Assembly: GCF_002094975.1 (NCBI RefSeq) | Contig: NZ_CP015284.1 | Location: forward strand, 1 to 64,000 | Length of the DNA: 64,000 nt | Direction: 5' to 3' | DNA from: Streptococcus salivarius | Lineage (GTDB): Bacteria > Bacillota > Bacilli > Lactobacillales > Streptococcaceae | In this document: positions 23,781-34,432 of the stretch, one piece after another | How positions within the stretch are numbered: position 1 is the first letter of the stretch | How the letters are laid out: the number at the start of each line of letters is the position of its first letter | Notes under the pieces: model-generated | Databases searched by the model: none | What the model saw: the letters and a program-made list of their open reading frames with translations, nothing else | What the model was told of the DNA's origin: nothing | Translations under genes and position numbers: made by a program

Positions 23781-23924
23781 TTAATTCATTGCGATAAGAA
23801 GCCCGACACACAACACTACAATTGGTGTAATTAAGGCGAAAATTGAAAAAATCTTCTTGGCGATACCGATGACAACGTATAATAAACTCGCTAATGTAAG
23901 TAATAGAACCAAGATCATAAACAT
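23781..23924 (-). CDS. small membrane peptide, 47 aa
   Basis: The start MFMILVLLLTLASLLYVV follows AAAGGGTGAGAATT; the upstream part of the longer frame lacks a ribosome-binding site. Two hydrophobic helices fill nearly the entire peptide with a central AKKIF loop, as in small pilin-like or channel subunits of conjugation systems. It opens the coupling-protein unit. Confidence 0.6.
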   Translation of the reverse strand: MFMILVLLLTLASLLYVVIGIAKKIFSIFALITPIVVLCVGLLIAMN

Positions 23925-24115
23925 AATTCTCACCCTTTCTACTAGCTCTTTATTAATTATTATATAGATTTTTGTTATCAATGCAAGTCTAGGGCAACCA
24001 AAATATTTAGGCAACTTCAAAAAATTTCATTGTGTGCTTCTGCATGATACCCACGTTTAATTGCGATTACGTCGATATCCTTTCCAAATATATATTTCTC
24101 AGTTTCCTTAACATC

Positions 24116-24153
24116 AAAAAAGTCCCCAGAAGAATATCACTTCTGAGAACTTT
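24116..24153 (-). terminator. terminator of the giant surface-protein gene
   Basis: An AAAGTTCTCAGAAG arm pairs with CTTCTGGGGACTTT (mismatch and wobble allowed), followed by TTTTTT on the minus strand, 60-90 bp past the stop. Confidence 0.75.
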
Positions 24154-24209
24154 CTCATCAGTCTTAATGTGGAATAATTCTTGAAGTTGAGTTAATCCGT
24201 CACTAATAA

Positions 24210-27200
24210 CTAGTTTTTTATATTTTTCTTTCTCTTATTTGAGATTATTCCAAAATGAGCCGTTGCTAAAGCAATAATACCTGCCCACTCAAAGCCATAA
24301 CCATATTCACTACTTGTATTTGGTAAATAACCTTTAGTTCTTATGGTTGTTTCTTTTGATGAAAGAGGTTCTGAAGACGATTGATTCATCACTACTGGCT
24401 CTAACTTAGTATTTATCACAGTAGAAACCCCTTGATGCTCTTTCGTAATACTATTACGTTCGATTCTATTAACCTCAATTAGTGCAACATCTGAAATTTG
24501 AGATACCTGTTTTGTGCCTCGATAAACTTTCTTAGATTGCGGTTCAATACGTGATAATTCTTTTTCTGTACTTGACTGCAACTCACCATTTACATAGATA
24601 TCTGTGATTTCTACCAAAACTTGCCCGTCTACTGCTGCTATTTCTCGAACTTTGCCTACATCTAGACTTGCATCATCAACGTATTCAATCTTATCTGTCT
24701 TAAGAACTCGACTTTCTTGACGAACCTTAGTTTCAATAATAGCCTCTGGTTTATTATGCTCTATTGGTGCAACATCGGGAACTTGTGATACCTGTTTTGT
24801 GCCTCGATAAACTTTCTTAGATTGCGGTTCAATACGTGATAATTCTTTTTCTGTACTTGACTGCAACTCACCATTTACATAGATATCTGTGATTTCTACC
24901 AAAACTTGCCCATCTACTGCCGCAACTTCTCGAATTTTACCTGCATCAAGACTTGTATCATTAACGTATTCAACCTTATCAGTCTTAAGAACTCGACTTT
25001 CTTGACGAACCTTGGTTTCAATAATAGCCTCTGGTTTATTTTGCTCTATAGGCGCAACATCTGGAACTTGGGATACTTGTTTTGTTCCTCGATAAACCTT
25101 CTTAGCTTGCGGTTCAATACGTGATAATTCTTTTTCAGTACTTGACTGTAATTTACCATCTACATAGATGTCTGTGATTTCTACCAAAACTTGTCCGTTT
25201 ATTGCTGCAACTTCTCTAACTTTGCCTGCATCAAGACTTGCATCATCAACGTATTCTACTTTATCTGTTGTGATGACACGACTCTCCTGACGAGTTTTAA
25301 CTTGTCTAGCTAGGGCCCACTTAGCCCATAAGGTTTTATCTCCAACTGAATTAAAGAGAGTACTGTCTATCTTATTTCCAATAAAATCTGGATTATCATA
25401 CCACCCTTCAAAAACATAACCACTACGAGTTGGACTGACCAAAGGAACTTCAACGTCGGTTTGGTATGTTGAAGGTAAGTCACGAGTAACACTGCCACCA
25501 CCTAAATTGTAATTAAGGGAATAAGTATGAGGTACCAATTTAAAGTCAATCCCCGTTTGAACAGGCGCTACAGGAAGCCAATCAGATTCAGATGAAATGT
25601 ACCCCTCTTTAGAAACCTTGACTTTCCAAAGGCCTTCAGGAACATCCCAAGCAAATTCCCCATTTACACTTGTTAAAACTGGGTTAAGTTGAGAATAGTC
25701 ATCAGCATTCCAAACTTCCTCATTTCCATTAGCGTCCTTATAGTAAACTGTAACTTGGGCACCAGATAGAGCTTTACTTGTTACGCTATTTATAATTGTT
25801 CCAGATGGATCAATAACATAATTTGGCGATTCAGGAAGAGTTAAAAGATAGTTTTTAACTTCAACAAGATCAGTAATTAAAGGATAATTACCACTATCAC
25901 TAAAACGTGATTTGGAAGAACGGTAACCTCGATCTAAAGTATAAAAGAACGACGTTAGATTATGAACTGAAACGTCTGGATTATTAATAGTCTTCTTGTA
26001 TGGTACTTTAACATCATTTGTCATCTGTCCCATTGTTGCGAAACTATTATCCCTGTCTATTTTATCAACCAAATAACGTGTAAATATTTTGCCTTTTTCT
26101 ATCGCTCTGTAGAAACTTTCTTGTTGATTGTTAAAACCTGGACCAGTAAAATTAACAACTCTTCGTAATTTACCTTCAATATCAGCTAAGTTATCATCTT
26201 CTAAAATCCGGTCTCCTGCATTAATTGCTTGATAACCTCCTAAAGAATGCCCTGTGATATAAATATTTTCAATATTTGGATAGTTTAACTTAACTTCTTC
26301 CATAATTTTATTAATCTGATACTTCGCTGCCCTTTCTTGAGGACTATTCCCCCCAGGAATTTTTATATTCCCCAAACCAGCTTCATTATCAATACCCAAA
26401 AGGTCAAATTTATTTGGTTTATTTGGCTTTTCATCGCTTCCCCTAAAAGCAACAATGATGTTTTCTTTATTTTTATCAATAAAATATGAAACTGTGGAAT
26501 GATATTCACCAGGAGAAGGATTATTGCCCGCTATCTCAGGCTCTTTAAAAGCATTTTCTAGTTGCTTAACAAATATCCAATTAGAGAATAAGCTTCTGTC
26601 TGTAGACTCAAGGTTTAAATCATAGAATTGATGTTTCGGTTTGTTATCTGATTTTAACTCATCAAAATTAAACTGTGATACTCCTGTTTCCCCATTTTCA
26701 GGTAATAGTTTCTCTAACTCTTTTGGAGAGAGGTAAGCTAAACCTGAGAAAATCAACAAATCCCTATCAGACACATCCCAACTATTCTTATGTTTATCGG
26801 CAATTATAGGATTATACTTACTGATTACTTTCTTATCCGTTTCCTTTACTTTATCCGAATCAATTAGACCATCTCCATCACTATCTCGACTGTTAAGCGT
26901 TTCAACTTTGATGATAAAATCTTTTGGAATGAAATCATCTCTTATACCATTTACATCGAAAAAGCCTTTGTATTTGAATAAATGAGGATTAGACTGTCTA
27001 CTTAAATGAATAAATCCATTTTTATTATTTCGAGATGTTTTTATAGAAACTCCAGAAACATTTTTATCATTCTCCAACTCCACTTCAAATTCAAACTTTT
27101 CTCCTGGTCGGAAAATTACATTATTATTTGGTTTACCATCAGTTAAATCAAACGATTGTCCATGATGTTTCATAATAAATGATTTTAGACGTGGGGCAGA

Positions 27201-30200
27201 TGATTGATATAATATAGTCTTTCTTTTAGCAATTATGTTATCCCGTGAAATTTCTGAAATAACGGTTAAGAAGATTTTTCTTAAAGAGTTTTCATCACTC
27301 GATAATTTTGAAACATCTACTGGAACTACTGCACTATAACTGCCATCCTCTTTAGAGAGTGTTTCCAGGATTCTTTCAGATGAATCCTTAACAAATAATT
27401 TTATTTTGGTATTTGGCTTAGTCTTCCCAGATACTGTTAACGAATTACTAGATATATAATCATTAACATTTATAGTCAAATACGGCATTTCTTCATTAAT
27501 ATGACCTAGAAGCTCAGCTCTTTGAATACCATTTTCCTTATAACGAATTTGTGCGACAATATCTAAATAGGTTAATTCTTCCGCTGTTGTTTTAACATTA
27601 AAGTCAAAAGTTCCTTTTAATGAATTTATGTCCTTCAATGTTAAAACATTTTTATTATTTCCTGAAATCGTACCTTTTTTTACAATAGGGTTTGCTGAAT
27701 TAAAACTTATCTTATCATCTGGTAGTGTGATAACAATCTCTGTATCTGAGATGTTACGCCCTGCTGTGTTTAATTCGTATTCTAAACGAAGCGAAAGGTC
27801 TCCAGAAAATTTTAGATTCTGAGATGTTGTTAGTAAATGAGCTTTTGTCACAATACTATCGTTGTAGTGCTTGTAATCATCTCCTACTGCTACTGTCTTA
27901 AAACCATTAGCTTTCAAATAAGTATCGGCATAAGAACCAACTACAACATGGAATGTTACCTTATCCTTGTTTGCAATAAGGTTATCTCCAATATTTGTAA
28001 CACCTGCAGGAATATAAACATTTTCCAATCCTTCCATATTAACAAAAGCATTTGTATCAATACTCTCAACTTTATCTGGAATAACTAGTTGTTTCATCCC
28101 TTTGTTTCCTTCAAAAAGATAACCTTTTAATGCTTTTAACTCAGAAGGTAGCTTTATACTCTTTAAATTAGGATTAAATCGGAATGCTCCATCTCCAATC
28201 TCACTGACAGTATCTGGAATATCATAATAACCTATATCCGTTGATTCAAATGCACGTGAATCAATTTTTGTTAAACCAACAGGTAGAATAACATCTTTAA
28301 AACCTTCTTGTGGGCCGTCAAAACTTATAGCTATAGACTTATTATTTCGGAATGCATATTTACCAATTTCCTTAATCCCTGAAGGTACGATAAAGGTTGT
28401 CAAACCTGTGTTTTCAAACATACCATCAGGTATACGGATACCCTCAATTTTATTACGCAATTCATTCAATTTCTTACTGCCTGCAAAGGCTCTATCTGCT
28501 GTTGTTAATTTTTCAGGAATATTAACACTATTTAAAGTGTTAATATTTCCAAAAGCGTACTCCCCTAACGTTTCTACAGTATCTGGTAAAGTTAAGAACG
28601 TAAGACTAGTTCCATCAAAAGCGTGAGACCCAATCTCGGTAAGATTAATATTGTCTTTAAATGTCACTGATTTTATAGGTGTTACACCCTTAAAAAGATA
28701 ATCTGATACCTTGCTAACGCCACCTTCAAAATTAACAAAGATACTCTCAGGTCTTTGTTTAGATATTTCATCACCATAATAATTTTGATAGGTAAACGGT
28801 GATATTGTGTTAACATCATAATATCTATCAAGTTCTATATTTGACTTGATTTTTACAACTCTAAGCTTACTACTATTTCCAAAAGCTGACCTTCCTAAAT
28901 ATTGTAAAGAAGCCGGTAGCTCTATCACCTTCAACTGATTACCAACAAAAGCTGACGAAGCAATTCGTTGGATTCCTTCTGATAAAATCAAGTCAGATAA
29001 TTTAGTATTGTAAAAAGCACCAGAATTAATTTCCTCAATATTACTTGGAACTTCTAATTTAGTCAGTCCTGTATTAGCAAAAGCATTCTCAGAAATAGCT
29101 CTCAACTGTTTGGGAAAGATCACTTCTTTGAGTGAATGGTTATTTTCAAAGGCTCCCCTACCCAAATAAGTCAAACTATCAGGTAGTTTAACATGTTTCA
29201 AATTTGTATTCGCGAATGCTCTTTCATCAATGGTTTCCAAAGCATTATTTAAAACAATTTCACTTAAATAATCGTTTTGAGCAAAGGCATAATTTTCTAT
29301 TGTTTTAATTGTAGAAGGCAGGGTAAATGTTTTAATCCCAATATTACTTAAAAGAGCTGCTGGAATTTTTTCACGACCATCTTCAATGATTACATTTTCA
29401 AGTTTCTTACTGTTTGAAAAAGCATTATAACCACTTTCAAGACTCAAAGGGATATTTACTGAGACTAAGGTAGCAATTTCCCCAAAAGCTTCATTTTCCA
29501 GTGTCTTTATTTTAGATGGTAGAACAACAGTTGTTAGTTGTGTACCTGAAAACGCATTTTGTCCTATTGATATTAAGTTATTTGGTAACGTAATACTTTT
29601 CAAAGGAGTATCAGCAAAAGCAATCCCTCCAATACTTGACACTGATTCAGGAATTGTGATCTTAGCTATATTTGTCTTATAGAAAGTCTTATTTGAGATT
29701 TCTTTTAAATTTGCAGGCAAAGTAACCTTATCTAGAGTTTCAACAGAATCAAATGCTCCGTAACCAATCTTTTCAACACTATCTGGAATAGTAATTTCTT
29801 TAAGCTTGGTATTTGCAAAAGCAAAATCCTGAATTTCAGATAATGATGGCGGTAAGTTAATCGTAGTTAAATCAGAATTAGCAAATGCCGCAGAGTCAAT
29901 CTTTGTAACACTGCTTGGTAAATCAATCTTATTAATACCAGTTCCACTGAACAATTCACTGATAATTTCTGAGATTCCATCTTCAAAAGTTACAGTTTTT
30001 AGATTCTTAGCTCCTGAAAAGATACCCTCTCCCCATGCTACGTTACTCCATGGAGAATCATAAATGTAACTGGTAGTACTAGAATAACTAGAAATTGATT
30101 TAAGAGATTTTGGAATATGTACTGACTCTAGTGATTCAATACTAAACGCATGATTACCAATAGTCTCAACTTGACTCGGAAGCACAACTTTTTTTAATTT

Positions 30201-32714
30201 AGTACCACTGAAAGCATATCGACCAATTGTCTTCAGATTAGCTGGTAAATCAATAGAAGTCAGACCAGTGTTGTAGAAGGCTTCATTTCCAATACTAGTC
30301 ACATTTTCTGGTATAGAAATGTCAGCTAAGCCTTTCAAATCATAGAATGCTCCATCTCCTATTTTTTCAAGACTTTTTGGTAATACTACCGATTTAATGG
30401 ACGTTCCAGAAAATGCACTGAGACTGGAATAAAAAGCTCCTCTTATTTCTTTTAAACCTTCTGAGAAAGTTATCTTACTTAATTCAGAATTATCAACAAA
30501 GGCAGTTCCAAGAACTTCCAAATGACTCGGAAGGGTAACTTCTTTTAAGTTATTATTTGAGAACGCATTATCACCTAATGTCTTTAACTGAGTAGGCAAA
30601 GTAACTGCTGATAGTTTGTTATACGAAAATGCTTCTTCAGCTATTTCCTCTAAGCCTGAAGGAAGAGTTACTGACTCTAAGTTAGAATTCTTGAAAGCTG
30701 CTCTTCCAATCTTCTTCAGGGTACTTGGAAATACAACTGATTTCAACAACTTGTTATTAGCAAAGGCATAATCACCTATTTCTTCCACACCCTCTGATAA
30801 AACAATTTTTTCAACTTGAGTACTGTCTAAAATACCTTTTGGAATTGTTTTCATCGAAGCAGGGAATACAATTTCTTTTAGCCCAGTATTTGAAAACGCT
30901 CCTTCCCCAATAGTTTTAAGAGTTGATGGTAAAGTAATCTTTGTTAATTGTTTATTACTAGAAAAAGCATCTTTCCCAATTTCTTCTACTCCTTCTGGTA
31001 CGACAAATTCTGTAATACCAGTATCTGCTAGAAAACCATCAACAATTTTTCTAACCCCTGATTTAAGGTTTATTGTAACTAAATTTTTACTAGCACTAAA
31101 AGCATTTTGTCCTGTAACTAAATTACTTCCTACATCAATTGAAATCAATGTTGCAATATCTCCAAAGGCATGATCTCCAATATATTCTACAGCTAATGGG
31201 AAAAGAACAGCCTTAAGACTCGTACCTTCGAAAGCATTTGCTCCAATTTCTTTCATAGTTGATGGAAAATTGATATTCATAATCCCTTTTTGATTATAAA
31301 ACATCCTAGCTGGGATTTTTGTTACCCCCTCTTCAATCACAACCGTCGTTAACGGACTGGAATAAAATGGAGCACCCCAATAATCCCAACCATTATTGAT
31401 ATTAGAGGTCACTGTAACTTCCTTTAACGTACCAATATCTGAAAATGCATTGATGCCTAAATAGTTTAATTTTCTCGGAAGATAGATTGCAGATAAGTGT
31501 GTTCCTCTAAAAGCCCAATGTCCTATTCCAGTTAATTCTTTAGGTAATTCAATAGATGTCAAACCGGAATGTTCAAAAGCACCTGTTCCAATATTTGTAA
31601 TACCACTCGGTAAATTAATATGGGTAAGACTTGGAGTATCAGAAAAGACATACCTAGAAATCTCAGTCAAAGTTTCAGGAAGTTCAACAACTGATAATTT
31701 GCTATCACCTGAAAAAGCACCTTCTTCAATCTGTCTAACTCCATCTAACAAATTAATCTTTTCTAAAGATTTATTATTAGAAAAAGCATAGCTCCCAATA
31801 GTCTTGACACTAGAGGGTAAGACTATCTCTTCTAAACCAGTGTTATTAAGAATACCTGAAGGAATTGTGACAATACCATCTTCAAAAATCACTTTCTTAA
31901 GATTAACATCTCCAGAAAAGGCATGACTAGCAGTTTCAACAGATTTTGGTATAGTTACTTCTGTCAAAGTCTTTATATTAGCAAAAGCATTCTCACCAAT
32001 ATACGTTAAACTTGATGGCAATTCTATTTTGGATAGCGATGTCCCCTCAAAAGCTGATATTCCTATACTTTTTAGAGTACTTGGTAAAATTACTTCCTTT
32101 AATTTCGAATTATTTTTAAAAGCATTATTATCTATAACAGTCATACCTTCTGGAATTTCAATACGTGAAGCACCACTGGCATTTAACTCTTCAAAATAAT
32201 CTAATCGCTTTCTATTTTCTTCCTCAACTGTTTTTTCTACTCTACTATCCGAAGAATTAGTTAGAACTGATGCTCTGTCGTCACCTATTGAATTGTCTAA
32301 GGTTCTATTTGCATCTTCTTTAGAAGTAATCTTATCTACAGAACTATTATTATTTGCTACTAGAGCGGTAACATCTTCTGAGGGTGATGATGTACCAGTC
32401 TCCGGATTTACCTGTTCGGACACAGAAAAATTTGTTTTATGTTCTTCAGTGTCTATAGCCTTCTCTGAAGATGTTACTTCACTATTTGTATTAGAAGAGT
32501 TTTCAATAGAATGCGGTAACACGACATCACTATACCCGGATGTTACTGTTTCAGTTACCGTACTGTTTTCAGTGATTGTAGGTACGTTATTTGAAGCCTC
32601 ATCTGCAAACACAACTGAATTCCCAAATACCATGCAGGCACCAACTAAAACCGTCCCAGCAACAGTTACCCATTGACCTGTTCTGCGTTTTCTTAGTTTT
32701 AAAACTTCTTTCAT
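24210..32714 (-). CDS. giant LPXTG-type LRR/lipase-like/G5 surface protein
   Basis: The 2834-aa product has a signal peptide resembling the KxYKxGKxW class (RKRRTGQWV, cleavage likely after VVFA at 37) and a Ser/Thr/Glu-rich stalk to about 165. BspA/LRR_5 repeats of the form L-x-x-I-x-L-P-x-x-L/V-x-x-I-G-x-x-A-F run from about 180 to 1600. Next comes a Ca-binding-like SRDSDGDGLIDSD (about 1941) and an alpha/beta-hydrolase region with VAFRGSD and the nucleophile elbow YITGHSLGGYQA (about 2155). An InlB-type GYVFEGWYDNPDF module (about 2400-2465) and three nearly identical G5-like repeats (2470-2740) follow. The C-terminus is LPNTS, a hydrophobic helix and RKKN, a variant sortase signal. It is likely a host-cell or biofilm adhesin. 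Confidence 0.9.
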   Translation of the reverse strand: MKEVLKLRKRRTGQWVTVAGTVLVGACMVFGNSVVFADEASNNVPTITENSTVTETVTSGYSDVVLPHSIENSSNTNSEVTSSEKAIDTEEHKTNFSVSEQVNPETGTSSPSEDVTALVANNNSSVDKITSKEDANRTLDNSIGDDRASVLTNSSDSRVEKTVEEENRKRLDYFEELNASGASRIEIPEGMTVIDNNAFKNNSKLKEVILPSTLKSIGISAFEGTSLSKIELPSSLTYIGENAFANIKTLTEVTIPKSVETASHAFSGDVNLKKVIFEDGIVTIPSGILNNTGLEEIVLPSSVKTIGSYAFSNNKSLEKINLLDGVRQIEEGAFSGDSKLSVVELPETLTEISRYVFSDTPSLTHINLPSGITNIGTGAFEHSGLTSIELPKELTGIGHWAFRGTHLSAIYLPRKLNYLGINAFSDIGTLKEVTVTSNINNGWDYWGAPFYSSPLTTVVIEEGVTKIPARMFYNQKGIMNINFPSTMKEIGANAFEGTSLKAVLFPLAVEYIGDHAFGDIATLISIDVGSNLVTGQNAFSASKNLVTINLKSGVRKIVDGFLADTGITEFVVPEGVEEIGKDAFSSNKQLTKITLPSTLKTIGEGAFSNTGLKEIVFPASMKTIPKGILDSTQVEKIVLSEGVEEIGDYAFANNKLLKSVVFPSTLKKIGRAAFKNSNLESVTLPSGLEEIAEEAFSYNKLSAVTLPTQLKTLGDNAFSNNNLKEVTLPSHLEVLGTAFVDNSELSKITFSEGLKEIRGAFYSSLSAFSGTSIKSVVLPKSLEKIGDGAFYDLKGLADISIPENVTSIGNEAFYNTGLTSIDLPANLKTIGRYAFSGTKLKKVVLPSQVETIGNHAFSIESLESVHIPKSLKSISSYSSTTSYIYDSPWSNVAWGEGIFSGAKNLKTVTFEDGISEIISELFSGTGINKIDLPSSVTKIDSAAFANSDLTTINLPPSLSEIQDFAFANTKLKEITIPDSVEKIGYGAFDSVETLDKVTLPANLKEISNKTFYKTNIAKITIPESVSSIGGIAFADTPLKSITLPNNLISIGQNAFSGTQLTTVVLPSKIKTLENEAFGEIATLVSVNIPLSLESGYNAFSNSKKLENVIIEDGREKIPAALLSNIGIKTFTLPSTIKTIENYAFAQNDYLSEIVLNNALETIDERAFANTNLKHVKLPDSLTYLGRGAFENNHSLKEVIFPKQLRAISENAFANTGLTKLEVPSNIEEINSGAFYNTKLSDLILSEGIQRIASSAFVGNQLKVIELPASLQYLGRSAFGNSSKLRVVKIKSNIELDRYYDVNTISPFTYQNYYGDEISKQRPESIFVNFEGGVSKVSDYLFKGVTPIKSVTFKDNINLTEIGSHAFDGTSLTFLTLPDTVETLGEYAFGNINTLNSVNIPEKLTTADRAFAGSKKLNELRNKIEGIRIPDGMFENTGLTTFIVPSGIKEIGKYAFRNNKSIAISFDGPQEGFKDVILPVGLTKIDSRAFESTDIGYYDIPDTVSEIGDGAFRFNPNLKSIKLPSELKALKGYLFEGNKGMKQLVIPDKVESIDTNAFVNMEGLENVYIPAGVTNIGDNLIANKDKVTFHVVVGSYADTYLKANGFKTVAVGDDYKHYNDSIVTKAHLLTTSQNLKFSGDLSLRLEYELNTAGRNISDTEIVITLPDDKISFNSANPIVKKGTISGNNKNVLTLKDINSLKGTFDFNVKTTAEELTYLDIVAQIRYKENGIQRAELLGHINEEMPYLTINVNDYISSNSLTVSGKTKPNTKIKLFVKDSSERILETLSKEDGSYSAVVPVDVSKLSSDENSLRKIFLTVISEISRDNIIAKRKTILYQSSAPRLKSFIMKHHGQSFDLTDGKPNNNVIFRPGEKFEFEVELENDKNVSGVSIKTSRNNKNGFIHLSRQSNPHLFKYKGFFDVNGIRDDFIPKDFIIKVETLNSRDSDGDGLIDSDKVKETDKKVISKYNPIIADKHKNSWDVSDRDLLIFSGLAYLSPKELEKLLPENGETGVSQFNFDELKSDNKPKHQFYDLNLESTDRSLFSNWIFVKQLENAFKEPEIAGNNPSPGEYHSTVSYFIDKNKENIIVAFRGSDEKPNKPNKFDLLGIDNEAGLGNIKIPGGNSPQERAAKYQINKIMEEVKLNYPNIENIYITGHSLGGYQAINAGDRILEDDNLADIEGKLRRVVNFTGPGFNNQQESFYRAIEKGKIFTRYLVDKIDRDNSFATMGQMTNDVKVPYKKTINNPDVSVHNLTSFFYTLDRGYRSSKSRFSDSGNYPLITDLVEVKNYLLTLPESPNYVIDPSGTIINSVTSKALSGAQVTVYYKDANGNEEVWNADDYSQLNPVLTSVNGEFAWDVPEGLWKVKVSKEGYISSESDWLPVAPVQTGIDFKLVPHTYSLNYNLGGGSVTRDLPSTYQTDVEVPLVSPTRSGYVFEGWYDNPDFIGNKIDSTLFNSVGDKTLWAKWALARQVKTRQESRVITTDKVEYVDDASLDAGKVREVAAINGQVLVEITDIYVDGKLQSSTEKELSRIEPQAKKVYRGTKQVSQVPDVAPIEQNKPEAIIETKVRQESRVLKTDKVEYVNDTSLDAGKIREVAAVDGQVLVEITDIYVNGELQSSTEKELSRIEPQSKKVYRGTKQVSQVPDVAPIEHNKPEAIIETKVRQESRVLKTDKIEYVDDASLDVGKVREIAAVDGQVLVEITDIYVNGELQSSTEKELSRIEPQSKKVYRGTKQVSQISDVALIEVNRIERNSITKEHQGVSTVINTKLEPVVMNQSSSEPLSSKETTIRTKGYLPNTSSEYGYGFEWAGIIALATAHFGIISNKRKKNIKN
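24490..25300 (-). repeat. three ~288-bp in-gene tandem repeats (G5-like)
   Basis: Three copies of about 96 codons each encode the same TDKVEYV-D-SLD-GK and RIEPQ-KKVYRGTKQVS landmarks with very few differences at DNA level. They look recently duplicated and are likely to vary in number. Confidence 0.8.
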
Positions 32715-33307
32715 TCAAATATCTCCTATTGTAATAATATCCTTCAAGCTGCTCTTTGACTGTTCTTTTGATTATCAAATTGTTTTATTATTCTTCATAA
32801 AATCTGTCTTAATACTCCTCTCCAGAAAAATCAGTGCTATACAAAGTAATGATTAAATCATTTGTCAAAAAAAACTATTCGAATTTGGACCACAACAATA
32901 ATTATAATATGTATTAAATTACTGAAATAATGGTCACTATAACAAATAGATACTTATATCCAACAAAGACACGAATATCGGATGATAATTAATATTTGTC
33001 ATCACCTAAACTAATGCTTATACTTTGAAGTAGAACGTAACTAAATTGTTCTTCAACCTCTCACTACTAACAAATAAAATCAATCCATTTTTTGAAAGGT
33101 CGTAAAATTATGAAATATCTACATATAGCATCTACAAATTACACTGTATGTCTGAAATAATCTGATAATTTACACCTCTTTAGTATTTTAACATAATCCT
33201 ACTCTTTAAAATGAAGATTTCCATGAAAATTTTGTTTTTAGTAAGCGTTTACATTTCTTTTATCTATACATTTTAATGGTTTCTCATTATTTTTTTGAAT
33301 ATTAGGC
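32715..33307. other. 593-bp upstream region of the surface-protein gene
   Basis: No credible ORF is visible. An AGGAG site precedes the ATG at 32714, and a TTGACA (minus strand, 32863-32868) is the best -35 candidate, but its -10 partner is weak. The rest is AT-rich and unexplained, so the long leader might carry regulation not readable here. Confidence 0.4.
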
Positions 33308-33347
33308 AAAAAAAAGACAAACATTAGAAATTATGTTTGTCTTTTTT
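33308..33347. terminator. bidirectional terminator
   Basis: GACAAACAT/ATGTTTGTC with 8-base loop and A6/T6 flanks works in both directions. It separates the nuclease gene from the surface-protein gene. Confidence 0.85.
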
Positions 33348-33408
33348 AGTTAATGTCCAAACGCTTACGCTGATTCTTATTGTAGCATAAAACATTCTAT
33401 AGTCAATG

Positions 33409-34314
33409 TTAGTAATTACTTGTGGCTGTACCGTCTAAGTAGTTAATATTAGCATTCTTTGAAACGTTCTGAAGTGTGACCGAACTCACATTTCCATCAC
33501 TTGTTGCTAATCCTTCTTCTGATAGTTCAACTCCATACTGTGAACCATTTTCATCAAAGGACGTCCAGTAAAGCGTTACAGTTCTTGGAATTAGCTCATT
33601 GCCAGTATAGTTTGCAACAACACAATAATCTAAGTACATATTTGGGTTTTTCTTCAACCATTTGGCTAGTGCATTTTCGTAGTATAGCATACCGTTAGGA
33701 TTATTAGTATCCGTTTTACTATCAGACATCGTTCCTGCATTCAAATAGCGTGTCATAGGTACTAGATTTTTGATTTCAGAATTCAATCCAGAAAACTGAT
33801 AACCAATAAGATGGCCACGATTCATCAGATATGCTTTTTTAACTTTTCCAGACTCATCTTCGTACTTGAAACGATAGTTATGCCAACCGACTGGATCAAC
33901 ATTAATTTTACTTTCCCTATCATCTTGTGGTTTATCCGAATACTTTAGTCTGATGTGCCCATATGTTGCTCTACCAAGACTATCCAAATCTCCATTGACC
34001 ATTAGCTTATGGTTTTCAAAAGGCAATGGACTATAGTTAAAAGCATCAGACTTTCCACCACTTGTTTTAGAAGAACTGTTTCCTGTTTCCGAAGATTCTG
34101 ACTTGGGAATAAATTTCCCAAATAATTTTCCGACATCACTTGAATTGGCATGCTCTCCTTTACTAATAACATTAAAGCCACTAGATAAAATACCAGGTAC
34201 ATTAATTCCTTGGGACATACCATATCCAGCTATACAAAACATAACAACAATAGCTATCGGTATCCAAATCAGACTGCCAAGACAACCTCTTTTTTCATTG
34301 TTTTTTCTAAGCAT
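33409..34314 (-). CDS. DNA/RNA non-specific endonuclease (EndA-like)
   Basis: One membrane helix (IWIPIAIVVMFCIAGYGM) near residue 15-32 anchors an extracytoplasmic domain, followed by a Ser/Lys linker. The nuclease core has the beta-beta-alpha-metal signature NRGHLIGYQFSG (DRGH variant with Asn for Asp) and LVPMTRYLNAGTM with the downstream metal-binding Asn. It resembles streptococcal EndA, which degrades DNA at the surface, and plasmid copies annotated as DNA-entry nucleases. Here it lies alone between terminators. Roles in DNA uptake, competition or biofilm release are inference. Confidence 0.85.
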   Translation of the reverse strand: MLRKNNEKRGCLGSLIWIPIAIVVMFCIAGYGMSQGINVPGILSSGFNVISKGEHANSSDVGKLFGKFIPKSESSETGNSSSKTSGGKSDAFNYSPLPFENHKLMVNGDLDSLGRATYGHIRLKYSDKPQDDRESKINVDPVGWHNYRFKYEDESGKVKKAYLMNRGHLIGYQFSGLNSEIKNLVPMTRYLNAGTMSDSKTDTNNPNGMLYYENALAKWLKKNPNMYLDYCVVANYTGNELIPRTVTLYWTSFDENGSQYGVELSEEGLATSDGNVSSVTLQNVSKNANINYLDGTATSNY

Positions 34315-34381
34315 AAGACCTCCTTAATTCTCTATAAATTCATTATAGACTTAGGAGTCACTATTCGTAACCCAGTGACAT

Positions 34382-34404
34382 AAAAAAGACCTTAAGTGGC
34401 CTTT
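34382..34404 (-). terminator. terminator after the XerS-like gene
   Basis: AAGGCC/GGTCTT-type arms with an AAGTGG centre are followed on the minus strand by TTTTTT, just before the nuclease gene. Confidence 0.7.
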
Positions 34405-34432
34405 TGACTAATCTGGAGATAAGTTCATACTA

